DNA of 34,698 bases from Catenibacillus sp964565805. GTDB lineage: Bacteria > Bacillota > Clostridia > Lachnospirales > Lachnospiraceae. The notes under the pieces were generated by a model, which saw only the letters and a list, made by a program, of their open reading frames with translations, ran no database searches and was not told where the DNA came from. Made by a program: the position numbers and the translations under genes. The stretch is from assembly GCA_964565805.1 (NCBI GenBank), contig CAZMGH010000029.1, positions 1 to 34,698 on the forward strand, given 5' to 3'. Position 1 is the first letter of the stretch; the number at the start of each line of letters is the position of its first letter. Shown here piece after piece: positions 25,338 to 34,282 of this stretch.

Positions 25338-26042
25338 TCAGAAACGGGCTAAAACTCTTTTGATCCGCTCAATCTCCTCTTCAAGGACCGGACGGTAGGC
25401 CTTTGCCCCCGGTGTCTCCATATCCCGGATCCGACGATGCCGCTCTTCCCGCTCCTTCAGCTGTTTTGTTAAATACTGGTAAAGCACCGGATCCTTATGC
25501 CGGATCAAATACCCGCCGTAAATGGTATCTTCTGCCTTCGTCTCTTCTGATCCTTGGGACTCTTTTACTGCGTGAATGACAGTGTAGTATTTTCCCCCGT
25601 CTGTCAGCATGATCTCCCGGTCAATTTTGCAGCCCCACAGAGCCAGACACTTACGCACCACCGGCGCATCGGAATGAGGAGAAAGGATCAGCTCCTTAAA
25701 ATCATCAAGGATCCCCCGGTCTTTTCCATCCTGGAGAATATCCCGGATCAGCAGGCCACCCATACCTGCAATGATCAGACTGTCTGCCTCCCCGGGGCGG
25801 TAATTTTTAAGGCCATCGGACAGTCGTACCTCAATCTGCCCGGACAGCCCCCATTTTTCAATATTTTCCCTGGCCCGGGCCAGGGGGCCTTTATTAATAT
25901 CCATTGCCAGCGCCTTTGGGGAAATATGGGCCTGAACCAGATAAATGGAAACATAGCCATGATCACAGCCCACATCCACAGGACACCTTCCAGGGGTCAC
26001 CATAGAGGCCACCGCCTGGAGTCTTTTGGAAAGTACGATCAC
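25338..26042 (-). CDS. trmK: tRNA (adenine(22)-N1)-methyltransferase TrmK
   Basis: SAM-dependent enzyme that methylates A22 in the D loop of some tRNAs. 234 residues. SAM-binding motif I is PVDVGCDHGYVSIYL near residue 20-35, followed by AMDINKGPLARARENI; the IIAGMGGLLIRDIL motif and a C-terminal coiled coil (from about 190, KQLKEREERHRRI) are family features. The start is GTG at 26042-26040, with GGGAGG 9 bases upstream. It lies 31 bases after the second rpoD. Confidence 0.94.
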   Translation of the reverse strand: MIVLSKRLQAVASMVTPGRCPVDVGCDHGYVSIYLVQAHISPKALAMDINKGPLARARENIEKWGLSGQIEVRLSDGLKNYRPGEADSLIIAGMGGLLIRDILQDGKDRGILDDFKELILSPHSDAPVVRKCLALWGCKIDREIMLTDGGKYYTVIHAVKESQGSEETKAEDTIYGGYLIRHKDPVLYQYLTKQLKEREERHRRIRDMETPGAKAYRPVLEEEIERIKRVLARF

Positions 26043-26073
26043 AAAATCTGCCCTCCCTATGTATATTCGCGGG

Positions 26074-27177
26074 TCAGTTCATGTAATCCCGCAGTTTTCT
26101 TCCTCTGCTTGGATGACGCAGCTTTCGCAGTGCCTTGGCTTCGATCTGGCGGATACGCTCTCTTGTTACATTAAATTCCTTGCCTACCTCTTCCAGTGTG
26201 CGGGCCCGTCCGTCATCCAGGCCAAAGCGCAGGCGAAGCACCTTCTGCTCTCGGTCTGTTAATGTGCCTAGAGCTTCAATGATCTGCTCTTTAAGAAGAG
26301 AGGATACTGTAGCGTCAAAAGGTACCGGACCGTTATCATCCTGGATAAAATCACCCAAATGGCTGTCCTCCTCCTCGCCGATAGGCGTTTCCAAGGATAC
26401 TGGCTCCTGGGAGATCTTTAAGATTTCCCGGACACGCTCTACAGGGATCTTCATCTCAGCAGCAATCTCATCGGCACTTGGTTCCCGGCCAAGCTTCTGA
26501 AGAAGTTGACGCTGCACCCGGACAAGCTTATTAATATTTTCCACCATATGCACCGGAATACGGATGGTCCGGGCCTGGTCGGCAATAGCTCTTGTAATGG
26601 CCTGACGGATCCACCAAGTAGCATAAGTACTGAACTTGTAGCCTTTCCGGTAGTCAAACTTTTCCACAGCCTTAATAAGACCTAAATTTCCTTCCTGAAT
26701 CAGGTCCAAAAACAGCATCCCGCGGCCGACATAGCGTTTCGCGATACTTACCACAAGGCGCAGGTTAGCCTCTGCCAGACGTTTTTTTGCATTTTCGTCT
26801 CCTTCCTCCATGCGCTTGGCCAGCTCGATCTCCTCATCCGCGGAAAGCAGGGGCACCTTGCCGATCTCCTTTAAGTACATGCGCACAGGATCCTCAATGC
26901 CCACCCCTTCAGGTACGGAAAGGTCAATATCCTCCAGATTTTCTTCATCCTCTAAAAGCAGCTCGTCATCGGGGACATCATCGTCGTCAGCAATTTTTAA
27001 CACATCAATATTTTTGGATTCCAGATATTCATAAATACGATCCATCTGTTCTTCATTTAATTCAATGTTTCCGAAAAACGGCTTGATCTCATCGTATTCC
27101 AGAACACCCTTTTTGCTCTTGGCATAGTTGACAAGTTCTTCCAGCTTTTTCCCAAATTCTGCCATATTTGCATCCAT
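26074..27177 (-). CDS. rpoD: Housekeeping sigma factor RpoD/SigA, second copy
   Basis: Primary sigma-70 type factor that directs RNA polymerase to promoters. 367 residues. Region 1.1 opens MDANMAEFGKKLEELVNYAK; region 2 has the core-binding FLDLIQEGNLGLIKAV and the -10 recognition/melting segment YATWWIRQAITRAIA; the sigma finger is SHLGDFIQDDN; region 4.2 ends VTRERIRQIEAKALRKLRHPSRGRKLRDYMN in two pieces. The ATG at 27177-27175 has AGGAGG 9 bases upstream. Its start lies 44 bases after the stop of another complete rpoD. Over the last 256 residues I count 29 differences between the two, with regions 2 and 4.2 identical; differences cluster in region 1.1, the linker, region 3.1 and region 4.1. 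Both copies look functional. Confidence 0.95.
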   Translation of the reverse strand: MDANMAEFGKKLEELVNYAKSKKGVLEYDEIKPFFGNIELNEEQMDRIYEYLESKNIDVLKIADDDDVPDDELLLEDEENLEDIDLSVPEGVGIEDPVRMYLKEIGKVPLLSADEEIELAKRMEEGDENAKKRLAEANLRLVVSIAKRYVGRGMLFLDLIQEGNLGLIKAVEKFDYRKGYKFSTYATWWIRQAITRAIADQARTIRIPVHMVENINKLVRVQRQLLQKLGREPSADEIAAEMKIPVERVREILKISQEPVSLETPIGEEEDSHLGDFIQDDNGPVPFDATVSSLLKEQIIEALGTLTDREQKVLRLRFGLDDGRARTLEEVGKEFNVTRERIRQIEAKALRKLRHPSRGRKLRDYMN

Positions 27178-27221
27178 ATATTCATTCCTCCTGGTAAGCA
27201 ATTTCCAAGTCTTTGACTTTT

Positions 27222-28328
27222 TTATTCAAGATAATCCTTTAATTTCCGGCTACGGCTTGGGTGGCGCAGCTTGCGCAGCGCTTTTGCCTCAATCTGGCGG
27301 ATACGCTCTCTTGTAACATTAAATTCCTTACCCACTTCTTCCAAAGTACGGGCGCGGCCGTCGTCCAGGCCAAAACGCAGGCGAAGCACCTTCTGTTCCC
27401 GATCTGTTAAAGTTACAAGGACCTGCTCCAGCTGTTCCTGAAGCAAGGTAAAGGCCGCGGCCTCTGCCGGATGGGGAACATTATCATCCTGGATAAAATC
27501 ACCCAGATGGCTGTCCTCTTCCTCGCCAATAGGGGTTTCCAAAGATACCGGCTCCTGGGAAATTTTCAAGATTTCCCGGACCCGCTCTACAGGAACCTTC
27601 ATTTCAGCAGAAATCTCCTCCGGTGTAGGTTCCCGGCCAAGCTCCTGGAGCAGCTGACGGGATACCCGTACCAGTTTGTTTATGGTTTCCACCATGTGTA
27701 CCGGAATACGGATGGTCCGGGCCTGGTCGGCAATAGCTCTTGTAATGGCCTGACGGATCCACCAGGTAGCATAGGTACTGAACTTATAGCCTTTCCGGTA
27801 GTCAAACTTTTCCACTGCTTTAATAAGCCCTAAGTTTCCCTCCTGGATCAGGTCCAAAAACAGCATCCCGCGGCCTACATAACGCTTGGCAATACTGACT
27901 ACAAGGCGCAGGTTGGCTTCTGCCAGACGCTTTTTAGCCATTTCGTCTCCCTGTTCCATACGCTTGGCCAGCTCTGTCTCCTCATCAGCGGAGAGCAAAG
28001 GAACCTTGCCGATCTCCTTTAAATACATGCGCACAGGATCATCGGTGCTGATATTTTCCGGAACAGTAAGATCATAATCTTCCATGTGCTCGTCATTTTC
28101 CGGAAGCACATCCCCATCCGGTATATCATCAGAATCTTCACTGATTCTTAAAATGTCCACATGATTCGCTTCCAGATATTCATATATCTTTTCTACCTGT
28201 TCTTCGTTTAATTCTATGTCTCCGAAAAAATCATTGATCTCCTGGAATTCCAGGACGCCTTTTTTCTTTTTGGCGTAGGGCACAAGTTCTTTTAGCTTTT
28301 CCAGAAACTTATGCATGTTTTCATCCAT
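27222..28328 (-). CDS. rpoD: Housekeeping sigma factor RpoD/SigA, first copy
   Basis: Primary sigma factor lying directly after dnaG, the classic dnaG-rpoD position, so this is the positional orthologue. 368 residues: region 1.1 from MDENMHKFLEKLKELVPYAK, an acidic linker (about 63-97), region 1.2 DPVRMYLKEIGKVPLL, regions 2.1-2.4, region 3 with ETPIGEEEDSHLGDF, and region 4.2 with the helix-turn-helix TLEEVGKEFNVTRERIRQIE. It ends RSRKLKDYLE. The ATG at 28328 has GGAGG 8 bases upstream and follows dnaG by 34 bases. No residue expected to be essential is missing. The second copy follows at once. Confidence 0.96.
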   Translation of the reverse strand: MDENMHKFLEKLKELVPYAKKKKGVLEFQEINDFFGDIELNEEQVEKIYEYLEANHVDILRISEDSDDIPDGDVLPENDEHMEDYDLTVPENISTDDPVRMYLKEIGKVPLLSADEETELAKRMEQGDEMAKKRLAEANLRLVVSIAKRYVGRGMLFLDLIQEGNLGLIKAVEKFDYRKGYKFSTYATWWIRQAITRAIADQARTIRIPVHMVETINKLVRVSRQLLQELGREPTPEEISAEMKVPVERVREILKISQEPVSLETPIGEEEDSHLGDFIQDDNVPHPAEAAAFTLLQEQLEQVLVTLTDREQKVLRLRFGLDDGRARTLEEVGKEFNVTRERIRQIEAKALRKLRHPSRSRKLKDYLE

Positions 28329-28362
28329 GGTTTAATCCTCCTGTAAAAGTAGTCTTCCCGGG

Positions 28363-30135
28363 CTATAAAGAAATATGCAGTCTTTGCAGCTCCTTCTTCT
28401 GCCGGATGATCTCCTGGAGCACTGAAATATCCCGGGCTGTTTTGCTCTTGTGCTCCAGACTTGCAGTTTTGATCCGTCGGATCGTTTCATTAATGGCTTT
28501 TTCCCGGGCTGCCTTATCATCCTCATCCCGGATAGTGGTGTTAAATGCCCGTGCGATCTTATCATGTTCTTCCTTGTCCTCAAACAGACTGATGATCCGG
28601 GCAGGGGTTACTGTTTTTTTAGTATTATACTCTTCAAACACACAGAGGGCCGCCTCATGGCACAGGGGATCTGTAAAATCCTTCGGGCTGATCCAGGAAC
28701 CGATTTTTCCAAAAAGTTCCGTGTCCTCACAAAGCCAGGTGAGCAAAAGCTTCTGAGCCGTAACCACAGCATCCTCTTTTTCCTGGCGCTTCTTCTCTTT
28801 TAGCCCGGGACTGTCTGACCTTACCGCCGGGGCCCGGCCGTAACCGGCCATAAGACCATACCGATTTACAAGCCGGTTCAGATCGTCATAAGCAATACCA
28901 TACTGTCTGCCCACAGCCTCTATATAGTTTTTACGTTCCAGCTCCTGATTAAATTCAAGAAGTTTTTTTGCTATTCCGTTAAAAAATCCTGTTTTTCCTT
29001 CCGGATCATTTAAGTCATAGTCCCTCTCCATAATAGAAATTTCAAACATAAAGCTGTTCTGAGCGTGGGCAATCCTCTCCTCAAAGGCTTCAGTCCCCAG
29101 ATTTTTTATAAATTCATCCGGGTCTTTATAAGGCTCCATATGAATGACCTTGGAACGAAGCCCCGCCTCTTTAAGCATAGGAATGGCCCGAAGGGCTGCC
29201 TTTACACCGGCGCCGTCGCTGTCATAGGCTAAAAGCACCTCATCGGTGTATCTTTTCAGCAAAGATGCCTGAGGACTTGTAAATGCTGTCCCCAAAGAAG
29301 CCACCGCGTTGTCAAAGCCGGCCTGATGCATGGAGATCACATCCATGTATCCTTCACAGATGATCATATTAGGCCGTCTGGACCGGCGGGCCAGATTCAG
29401 GCCGTAAAGATTCCGGCTTTTATCAAAAAGCTTTGTCTCAGGTGAATTAAGGTACTTTGGCGTTCCGTCTCCCAGGACCCGGCCGCCAAAACCGATGACT
29501 CGATTATTAATATCCATAATGGGAAACATCACCCGGTTCCAAAACTTGTCATGGCCGCCTTTTCTCTCATCCAGAGTGATCAGGCCGGTTTCCTTAAGTA
29601 TGTAATCATCATAACCGGCAGACCTTAAGTACTGATACAGGTCATTGCTGAATTTATTAGAATAGCCCAGTCCAAACGTTACAATCGTCTCATGGGACAG
29701 CTTTCTTCCTTCAAGATAATTTCTTGCCTGCTCCCCTTGGGGCTGGGTCAGCTGATAGTAAAAATATTTTGCTGCCAGTTTATTGATTTCTAAAAGCCTT
29801 TGCCTTAAAGAGGCCTCCCTTTTTTCCTGGGCAGAGGGCTCCGCCTCCGGCAGGGTGATGCCGGCACGCTGGGCCAGTGCTTTGACAGCCTCTACAAATG
29901 TATAATTTTCATACTCCATAAGGAATGTGAACACATTTCCCCCTGCCCCGCAGCCAAAGCAATAGTACATCTGTTTTTGGCCGCTGACAGAAAAAGACGG
30001 GGTTTTCTCATTATGGAAAGGGCAAAGACCGAAGTATGAAGATCCCTTTTTCTGAAGCTTGACATAGGCAGAGATTACATCCACAATATCATTTCGGCTT
30101 CGGATCTCTTCAATTAATTCTTCGGGATAATACAT
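28363..30135 (-). CDS. dnaG: DNA primase DnaG
   Basis: Makes RNA primers for lagging-strand synthesis with the replicative helicase. 590 residues. The N-terminal zinc-binding domain has CPFHNEKTPSFSV and YYCFGCGAGGN; the TOPRIM domain follows with IICEGYMDVISMHQAG and AYDSDGAGVKAA; the C-terminal helicase-binding region fills the last 150 residues. I set the start at ATG 30135-30133 (MYYPEELIEEI, the family start), preceded by AAGGGGG; the upstream frame extension of 46 residues has no homology to primase. It heads the operon dnaG, rpoD, rpoD, trmK, nif3-like, nucleoside kinase. Confidence 0.96.
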   Translation of the reverse strand: MYYPEELIEEIRSRNDIVDVISAYVKLQKKGSSYFGLCPFHNEKTPSFSVSGQKQMYYCFGCGAGGNVFTFLMEYENYTFVEAVKALAQRAGITLPEAEPSAQEKREASLRQRLLEINKLAAKYFYYQLTQPQGEQARNYLEGRKLSHETIVTFGLGYSNKFSNDLYQYLRSAGYDDYILKETGLITLDERKGGHDKFWNRVMFPIMDINNRVIGFGGRVLGDGTPKYLNSPETKLFDKSRNLYGLNLARRSRRPNMIICEGYMDVISMHQAGFDNAVASLGTAFTSPQASLLKRYTDEVLLAYDSDGAGVKAALRAIPMLKEAGLRSKVIHMEPYKDPDEFIKNLGTEAFEERIAHAQNSFMFEISIMERDYDLNDPEGKTGFFNGIAKKLLEFNQELERKNYIEAVGRQYGIAYDDLNRLVNRYGLMAGYGRAPAVRSDSPGLKEKKRQEKEDAVVTAQKLLLTWLCEDTELFGKIGSWISPKDFTDPLCHEAALCVFEEYNTKKTVTPARIISLFEDKEEHDKIARAFNTTIRDEDDKAAREKAINETIRRIKTASLEHKSKTARDISVLQEIIRQKKELQRLHISL

Positions 30136-30397
30136 CCCTGATTCCCCCTTCACAGTAAACTTACATGCCGCGCTGCAGATGCAGTGTGAAAAAAAGTCTC
30201 TAATATATATATTCGACGCGGAGATTTTAAATCCTTCTTTTTTTACAAAAAAATTCTGTAAAATTTTTCTCATACAGAGTATAATAACTTCATGTGGGCT
30301 TAAAACCCATCTTTACACCGCTGCTTGCGCCGGTTTGAAAATCTGCGGCTTGCATGTCGGCATAACATGATGAATTATTTTTTAATGGAGTTTGTTT

Positions 30398-31450
30398 ATG
30401 GATCAGACACAATACAAAGATTTTACCAAAGCCATCTGCCAGTGGTATAAAAGTCATGGCAGGGATCTTCCTTGGCGCCGGACCCGGGACCCTTACTGTA
30501 TATGGATCAGCGAGATCATGCTCCAGCAGACCCAGGTGGAAACGGTGCGGCCTTACTATGAACGTTTTATCGCCACATTCCCGGATGTAAAGGCTTTGGC
30601 CAAAGCATCCCAGGATCAGGTTTACAAGCTATGGGAGGGCCTAGGCTATTACCGCCGGGCCAGCCATTTAATGGAAGCCGCCAGGATCATCGTGTCTCAG
30701 TACGGCGGTCATTTTCCTCAAAATTATGAGGACATTTTAAAGCTTAAAGGCATCGGAGCCTATACGGCCAGCGCTATTGCCAGTATTGCCTTTCATATTC
30801 CAAAAGGCGTCATTGACGGGAATACTTTGCGGATCATTTCCCGGGTGTTAAACTGCCAGGAAAATATTGGAAGGGATTCCACGAAAAAACACTATCAAAA
30901 GATCATGGATAGGTGGATCGCCTTTGATGACCCGTCAGACTTTAATCAGGGGATGATGGATCTGGGGGCCATGGTCTGCACCCATAAAAATCCTTCCTGC
31001 CATCAGTGTCCGGTGAAAGACTTTTGCCAGGCCTACGCGAAAGGCACCCAAAAGCTCCTGCCTGTAAATATAAAAAATAAAAACAAAGAAGATATTTACC
31101 TGATCACCGGTATTTTAAAGTATAAAGACCGGTATTTTCTCATAAAAAACAAAGACGGCCTTCTGACAGACCTGTATGGCCTTGTCCAGTATGAAGTGGA
31201 ATCCCCGTTAAGCTTTGAAGAGGAATTCTACCATACTTATCACACCGGGGTGCGGCTGCTGGAATATGAAAAAGAGTTCCGCCATATATTTTCCCACAGA
31301 GTATGGCATATGAGCGTGTATGACGGAGAACTGGAAAATGCAGACGCTCCTCAGATCCATGATCACCTGTATACCTGGGACCAGCTGATGGCCTTGCCCA
31401 TTCCCACTGCCCACAAAAAAATCCTTCAGGCAGTCTCCCAAAAATCATAA
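30398..31450 (+). CDS. mutY: A/G-specific adenine glycosylase MutY
   Basis: Base-excision repair enzyme that removes adenine opposite 8-oxoguanine. 350 residues. The catalytic Glu39 is in SEIMLQQTQV, the helix-hairpin-helix is LKGIGAYTASAIAS, the catalytic Asp140 is in VIDGNTLRII, and the [4Fe-4S] cluster motif has the standard spacing C-x6-C-x2-C-x5-C in VCTHKNPSCHQCPVKDFC. A C-terminal NUDIX-like domain that senses 8-oxoG fills residues from about 235. The ATG at 30398 has TGGAG 7 bases upstream; the TTG two codons earlier is less likely. It is transcribed away from dnaG and ends at its own terminator. It is the only protein gene on the plus strand here. Confidence 0.96.
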   Translation: MDQTQYKDFTKAICQWYKSHGRDLPWRRTRDPYCIWISEIMLQQTQVETVRPYYERFIATFPDVKALAKASQDQVYKLWEGLGYYRRASHLMEAARIIVSQYGGHFPQNYEDILKLKGIGAYTASAIASIAFHIPKGVIDGNTLRIISRVLNCQENIGRDSTKKHYQKIMDRWIAFDDPSDFNQGMMDLGAMVCTHKNPSCHQCPVKDFCQAYAKGTQKLLPVNIKNKNKEDIYLITGILKYKDRYFLIKNKDGLLTDLYGLVQYEVESPLSFEEEFYHTYHTGVRLLEYEKEFRHIFSHRVWHMSVYDGELENADAPQIHDHLYTWDQLMALPIPTAHKKILQAVSQKS

Positions 31451-31492
31451 ACAGGAGCCGTCTGCTCACAGTCATAAACAGGAAAAGAAACA

Positions 31493-31532
31493 ATCCGGCA
31501 AGGCATAAAAAACCTTTGTCGGATCGTTTTTT
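31493..31532 (+). terminator. Terminator of mutY, possibly bidirectional
   Basis: ATCCGGCAAGG pairs with CCTTTGTCGGAT (G-U pairs and one bulge) around a loop, followed by CG and six T on plus. On the minus strand the stem is followed by a T-rich stretch (TGTTTCTTTT), so it may also stop transcripts from telA. Confidence 0.8.
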
Positions 31533-31581
31533 CTTTCCGGAAAACCACATTCATAACAGACATGCCAAATGTCCATGGGGC

Positions 31582-32733
31582 TTATTTTCTCCCCACGCTG
31601 ATCTCAAGAAGCTTATTTTTCAGGTCATTTTCCATTTGCTGAAGCTGTGCCTGTGCTTCCACCCGTTTTACCCGGCCTTCCTCATGGATTTTTGCCACCT
31701 CGTCAATGGTGGAAATCAGCAGCTCATTTGTCGCTGTAAGAGTCTCAATATCCACAACGCCCCGTTCCAAAGCCTGGGCGGTTTCTACAGAAGCCAGCTT
31801 TAGAGTCTCGGCATTTTTCCGAAGAAGGGCGTTGGTCATATCTGTAACCTCTTTCTGAGCCTCAGCGGCCTGCCTGGAATGAGCCACCCCAAGGGCAAGG
31901 ACCATCTGGCTTTTCCACAGAGGAACTGTATTTACGATCATGGACTGGATCTTTTCAGACATTAAAATATCGTTGTTCTGGATCATTCGGATCTGAGGGG
32001 CCATCTGCATGGCTACCATACGGGTCAGCTCCAGATCATGGATCTTTTTCTCAAACCGGTCGCAAAGGGATGTGAGATCGTTTACCGCGTTCATATCTTC
32101 CTGGCTTCCAGTCTGCTGGGCCTTTGTGATCAGGGCGGAAACCTCTTCCTTTTTAACCTGTTCCAGCTTCTGCTTTCCAGCGGCAATATACATGGTCAGT
32201 TCTTTAAAATAATTTTTATTCAGCTCATACATCTGGTCCAGCATGGCGGAATCCTTTAACAGCTGTACCTGATGGTCATTTAATACGTTGCAAATTCGCT
32301 CTACATTCGTTTCAGCCTTGGAATAGCGGGCCTTCATAGACTCGATCTTAGAGGGTACTTTTTTGAAAAAGCCAAAAAGTCCTTTTTCCTCTTCCTCTGC
32401 GTCAAAATCTTTTAATTCATTAACGACCTCAGCTAAAAGCTTTCCTGTCTCCCCCAGGTCCTTTGTCTTTACATTTTCCAGAGCGGATTCAGAAAAATCA
32501 GCGATCTTTTTCTGTGCCCCGGCGCCGTACTGCATAACCATCTGGCTGTTGTGCAGATCGATCTGGGAGGCAAACTGGCGCACCATAGCCTTTTCCTCAT
32601 TGCTTAACTGAGCCTCCTCGGCAATGGCAGGCTCCAACCTGGCAGCCTGTGAGGCAGACTCCTGTTTTTCTTCTTTAAATGGTTCAAAGGTTAATGTAGG
32701 CCCTTCTTTCAGCATTTCATTAAAATCACTCAT
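31582..32733 (-). CDS. telA: TelA/KlaA-family toxic anion resistance protein
   Basis: Member of the TelA family, named after plasmid tellurite resistance genes; in Firmicutes it is a widespread chromosomal protein (B. subtilis YaaN/YceH relatives) linked to envelope and toxic-anion stress, with unknown mechanism. 383 residues, predicted nearly all helical and soluble, with no signal peptide or membrane segment. Recognisable stretches include the SQIDLHNSQMVMQYGAGAQ segment and the C-terminal SVETAQALERGVVDIETL with a following coiled coil. Its ATG overlaps the xpaC stop (ATGA), so the two are translationally coupled; this pairing is conserved in Firmicutes. Confidence 0.92.
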   Translation of the reverse strand: MSDFNEMLKEGPTLTFEPFKEEKQESASQAARLEPAIAEEAQLSNEEKAMVRQFASQIDLHNSQMVMQYGAGAQKKIADFSESALENVKTKDLGETGKLLAEVVNELKDFDAEEEEKGLFGFFKKVPSKIESMKARYSKAETNVERICNVLNDHQVQLLKDSAMLDQMYELNKNYFKELTMYIAAGKQKLEQVKKEEVSALITKAQQTGSQEDMNAVNDLTSLCDRFEKKIHDLELTRMVAMQMAPQIRMIQNNDILMSEKIQSMIVNTVPLWKSQMVLALGVAHSRQAAEAQKEVTDMTNALLRKNAETLKLASVETAQALERGVVDIETLTATNELLISTIDEVAKIHEEGRVKRVEAQAQLQQMENDLKNKLLEISVGRK

Positions 32734-34034
32734 ACTTCACTTCTCCTGTCATCTTTATCTTTCTTATCAAAAGCGCCTTTGGTCAGCCCCTCTCTTGCAA
32801 GAAGCGTGCGAAGGACACTAATATCACTGGCCACATCCATGGCCACTTCCTGATACATACTGTCGTAGAGCTTTTCATAGGCTTCATTGATGGTATCCAA
32901 AGTTCCGGCAATCTCTGACTTGACTTTTTTTATGTTCTCCCCTTGGATAGTCTGCTGGTCCAGATCTCTGTAAGTTTCCACCAGCTTTATAGTCATGGGC
33001 ATGTAATAATTTTGAAACTGAGACAGCCGGTCCGCCTTTTTGGGATACTTTTTCACATGTTCAAAAATTTTTCCAACAATGGCTTCCATACGATACAGCT
33101 TGTTGCTGATCTCAGTGTCCGGAATGTCATCATTTGCCTTGCGGATAATCTCCATATATTTTTTCCCTAAAGCTTCCAGATCTTTTACCTTTTCCAATTC
33201 CCTTTCCGTTTCCGGGGAGGCTGACCTGGCGGTCTGGCTGCTTTCAGTCGGATCCTTTTCCTGGCGGCTGGCATTTTCCATGGTTTCCAAATACAGTTCA
33301 TAAATCGCATCGGTAACCATAAGGCAGGTTTTGTGGGAATCAATATGCCCCTGAGGAAAATACCCCAGCTCCAGCATACGGGAAACGTCCCGGATCACAT
33401 ATTTTTCTTTTTTGCTGATCAAGGACGCCAGACTTTTAAAGGTGGCGAAGCTTTTCCCTTTCATAAACTGGATATACCGGCGAAAACGTTTGACCCGGTT
33501 TCTCCGGGATGTTCCCACAGCCATCATCACTGCAAAAACCAGGTCAACGGGAATCAGCGCCCCCAGAGACAGGGCTGAAACAAGCCATGGAGAAAAAAAC
33601 ATCATCATCCCGGCCCCAATCGTGCCACACATACTAAAGGCAAAGCCAATAGCGCCAAAAACAGTTAAAAGCGCTCCGGAAAGCTCCCCTCTGGGATTCG
33701 GGTCCACGGGAAAGCCGTAGTCCACCGGCGCATATTTTTCCCATGAGCGGACTTTCCGGTAGGTCTGCCAGTTTTCCGCCCGGTAGCCGCCTTTAGTATT
33801 CGGGCCATGATTTGCTCCGCTGTTTGTGTTTGCTCCTGTCCAGCGGAACTTCCGATGATACGCTCCCGTATTATTTCCGGGATCACTGGTAAATGAATTT
33901 TTCATGCTTGAAATTATATCATCAGCATTTTTTCGGATCTCCCTGTTAAGATTTTCAAAATCAAAAGAATCTATAGCATCACGGATTTTCTTACTCATCT
34001 GCTGTCCAAGATTTTCAAAGTCTCTGTAATCCAT
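32730..34034 (-). CDS. xpaC: XpaC-like membrane protein (5-bromo-4-chloroindolyl phosphate hydrolysis family)
   Basis: 434 residues. A helical N-terminus (about 1-45) is followed by a Gly/Asn-rich linker (about 50-90), two adjacent membrane helices (about 122-172: GAIGFAFSMCGTIGAGMMMF and VDLVFAVMMAVG), and a C-terminal helical cytoplasmic domain with the family block RRYIQFMKGKSFATFKSLAS and VRDVSRMLELGYFPQGHID-like sequence. The family name comes from an old X-phosphate phenotype in Bacillus; the true function is unknown. The partner TelA follows with a 4-base overlap. The ATG at 34034 is preceded by AAGGGG and a strong promoter. Confidence 0.87.
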   Translation of the reverse strand: MDYRDFENLGQQMSKKIRDAIDSFDFENLNREIRKNADDIISSMKNSFTSDPGNNTGAYHRKFRWTGANTNSGANHGPNTKGGYRAENWQTYRKVRSWEKYAPVDYGFPVDPNPRGELSGALLTVFGAIGFAFSMCGTIGAGMMMFFSPWLVSALSLGALIPVDLVFAVMMAVGTSRRNRVKRFRRYIQFMKGKSFATFKSLASLISKKEKYVIRDVSRMLELGYFPQGHIDSHKTCLMVTDAIYELYLETMENASRQEKDPTESSQTARSASPETERELEKVKDLEALGKKYMEIIRKANDDIPDTEISNKLYRMEAIVGKIFEHVKKYPKKADRLSQFQNYYMPMTIKLVETYRDLDQQTIQGENIKKVKSEIAGTLDTINEAYEKLYDSMYQEVAMDVASDISVLRTLLAREGLTKGAFDKKDKDDRRSEV

Positions 34035-34070
34035 TCTTTATTACCCCTTACTTTTGCATTACCTTCTTTA

Positions 34071-34099
34071 AGTTTACCCTACTCTCCCCCCGCTGTCAA
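34071..34099 (-). promoter_or_regulatory. xpaC-telA promoter
   Basis: On the minus strand consensus TTGACA (34094-34099), a 17-base GC-rich spacer and TAAACT (34071-34076). A dyad at 34109-34139 (GATAGGGA/TCCCTATC, inner AGGGAAAAA/TTTTTCCCT) lies just upstream and might bind a regulator. Confidence 0.75.
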
Positions 34100-34187
34100 T
34101 TACGATCAGATAGGGAAAAATGGTTTTTCCCTCCCTATCCGGCCCCCGTGGGATCACAGGCATTTTCCGGCAAAACCGGGCCTGACC

Positions 34188-34255
34188 GGGTAAAAATAAA
34201 CCCTGCCTGGCAAATTCCGGAGAAGCTTTTAAAATCGCCGGAATTTACCAGGCAG
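34188..34255 (-). terminator. Terminator of feoB
   Basis: CTGCCTGGCAAATTCCGG (34203-34220) pairs with 34238-34255 over 18 positions with one mismatch; on the minus strand it is followed by GGGTTTATTTTTA. It lies 27 bases past the stop codon expected after correcting the feoB frameshift, but inside the uncorrected open frame. Confidence 0.8.
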
Positions 34256-34282
34256 AGTCCATCTGTTAAAACAAATAAGCAA

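Noticed and set aside
34135..34282. A novel C-terminal extension of FeoB
   Set aside because: It lies beyond the stop expected in the family's frame and runs through a strong terminator hairpin.
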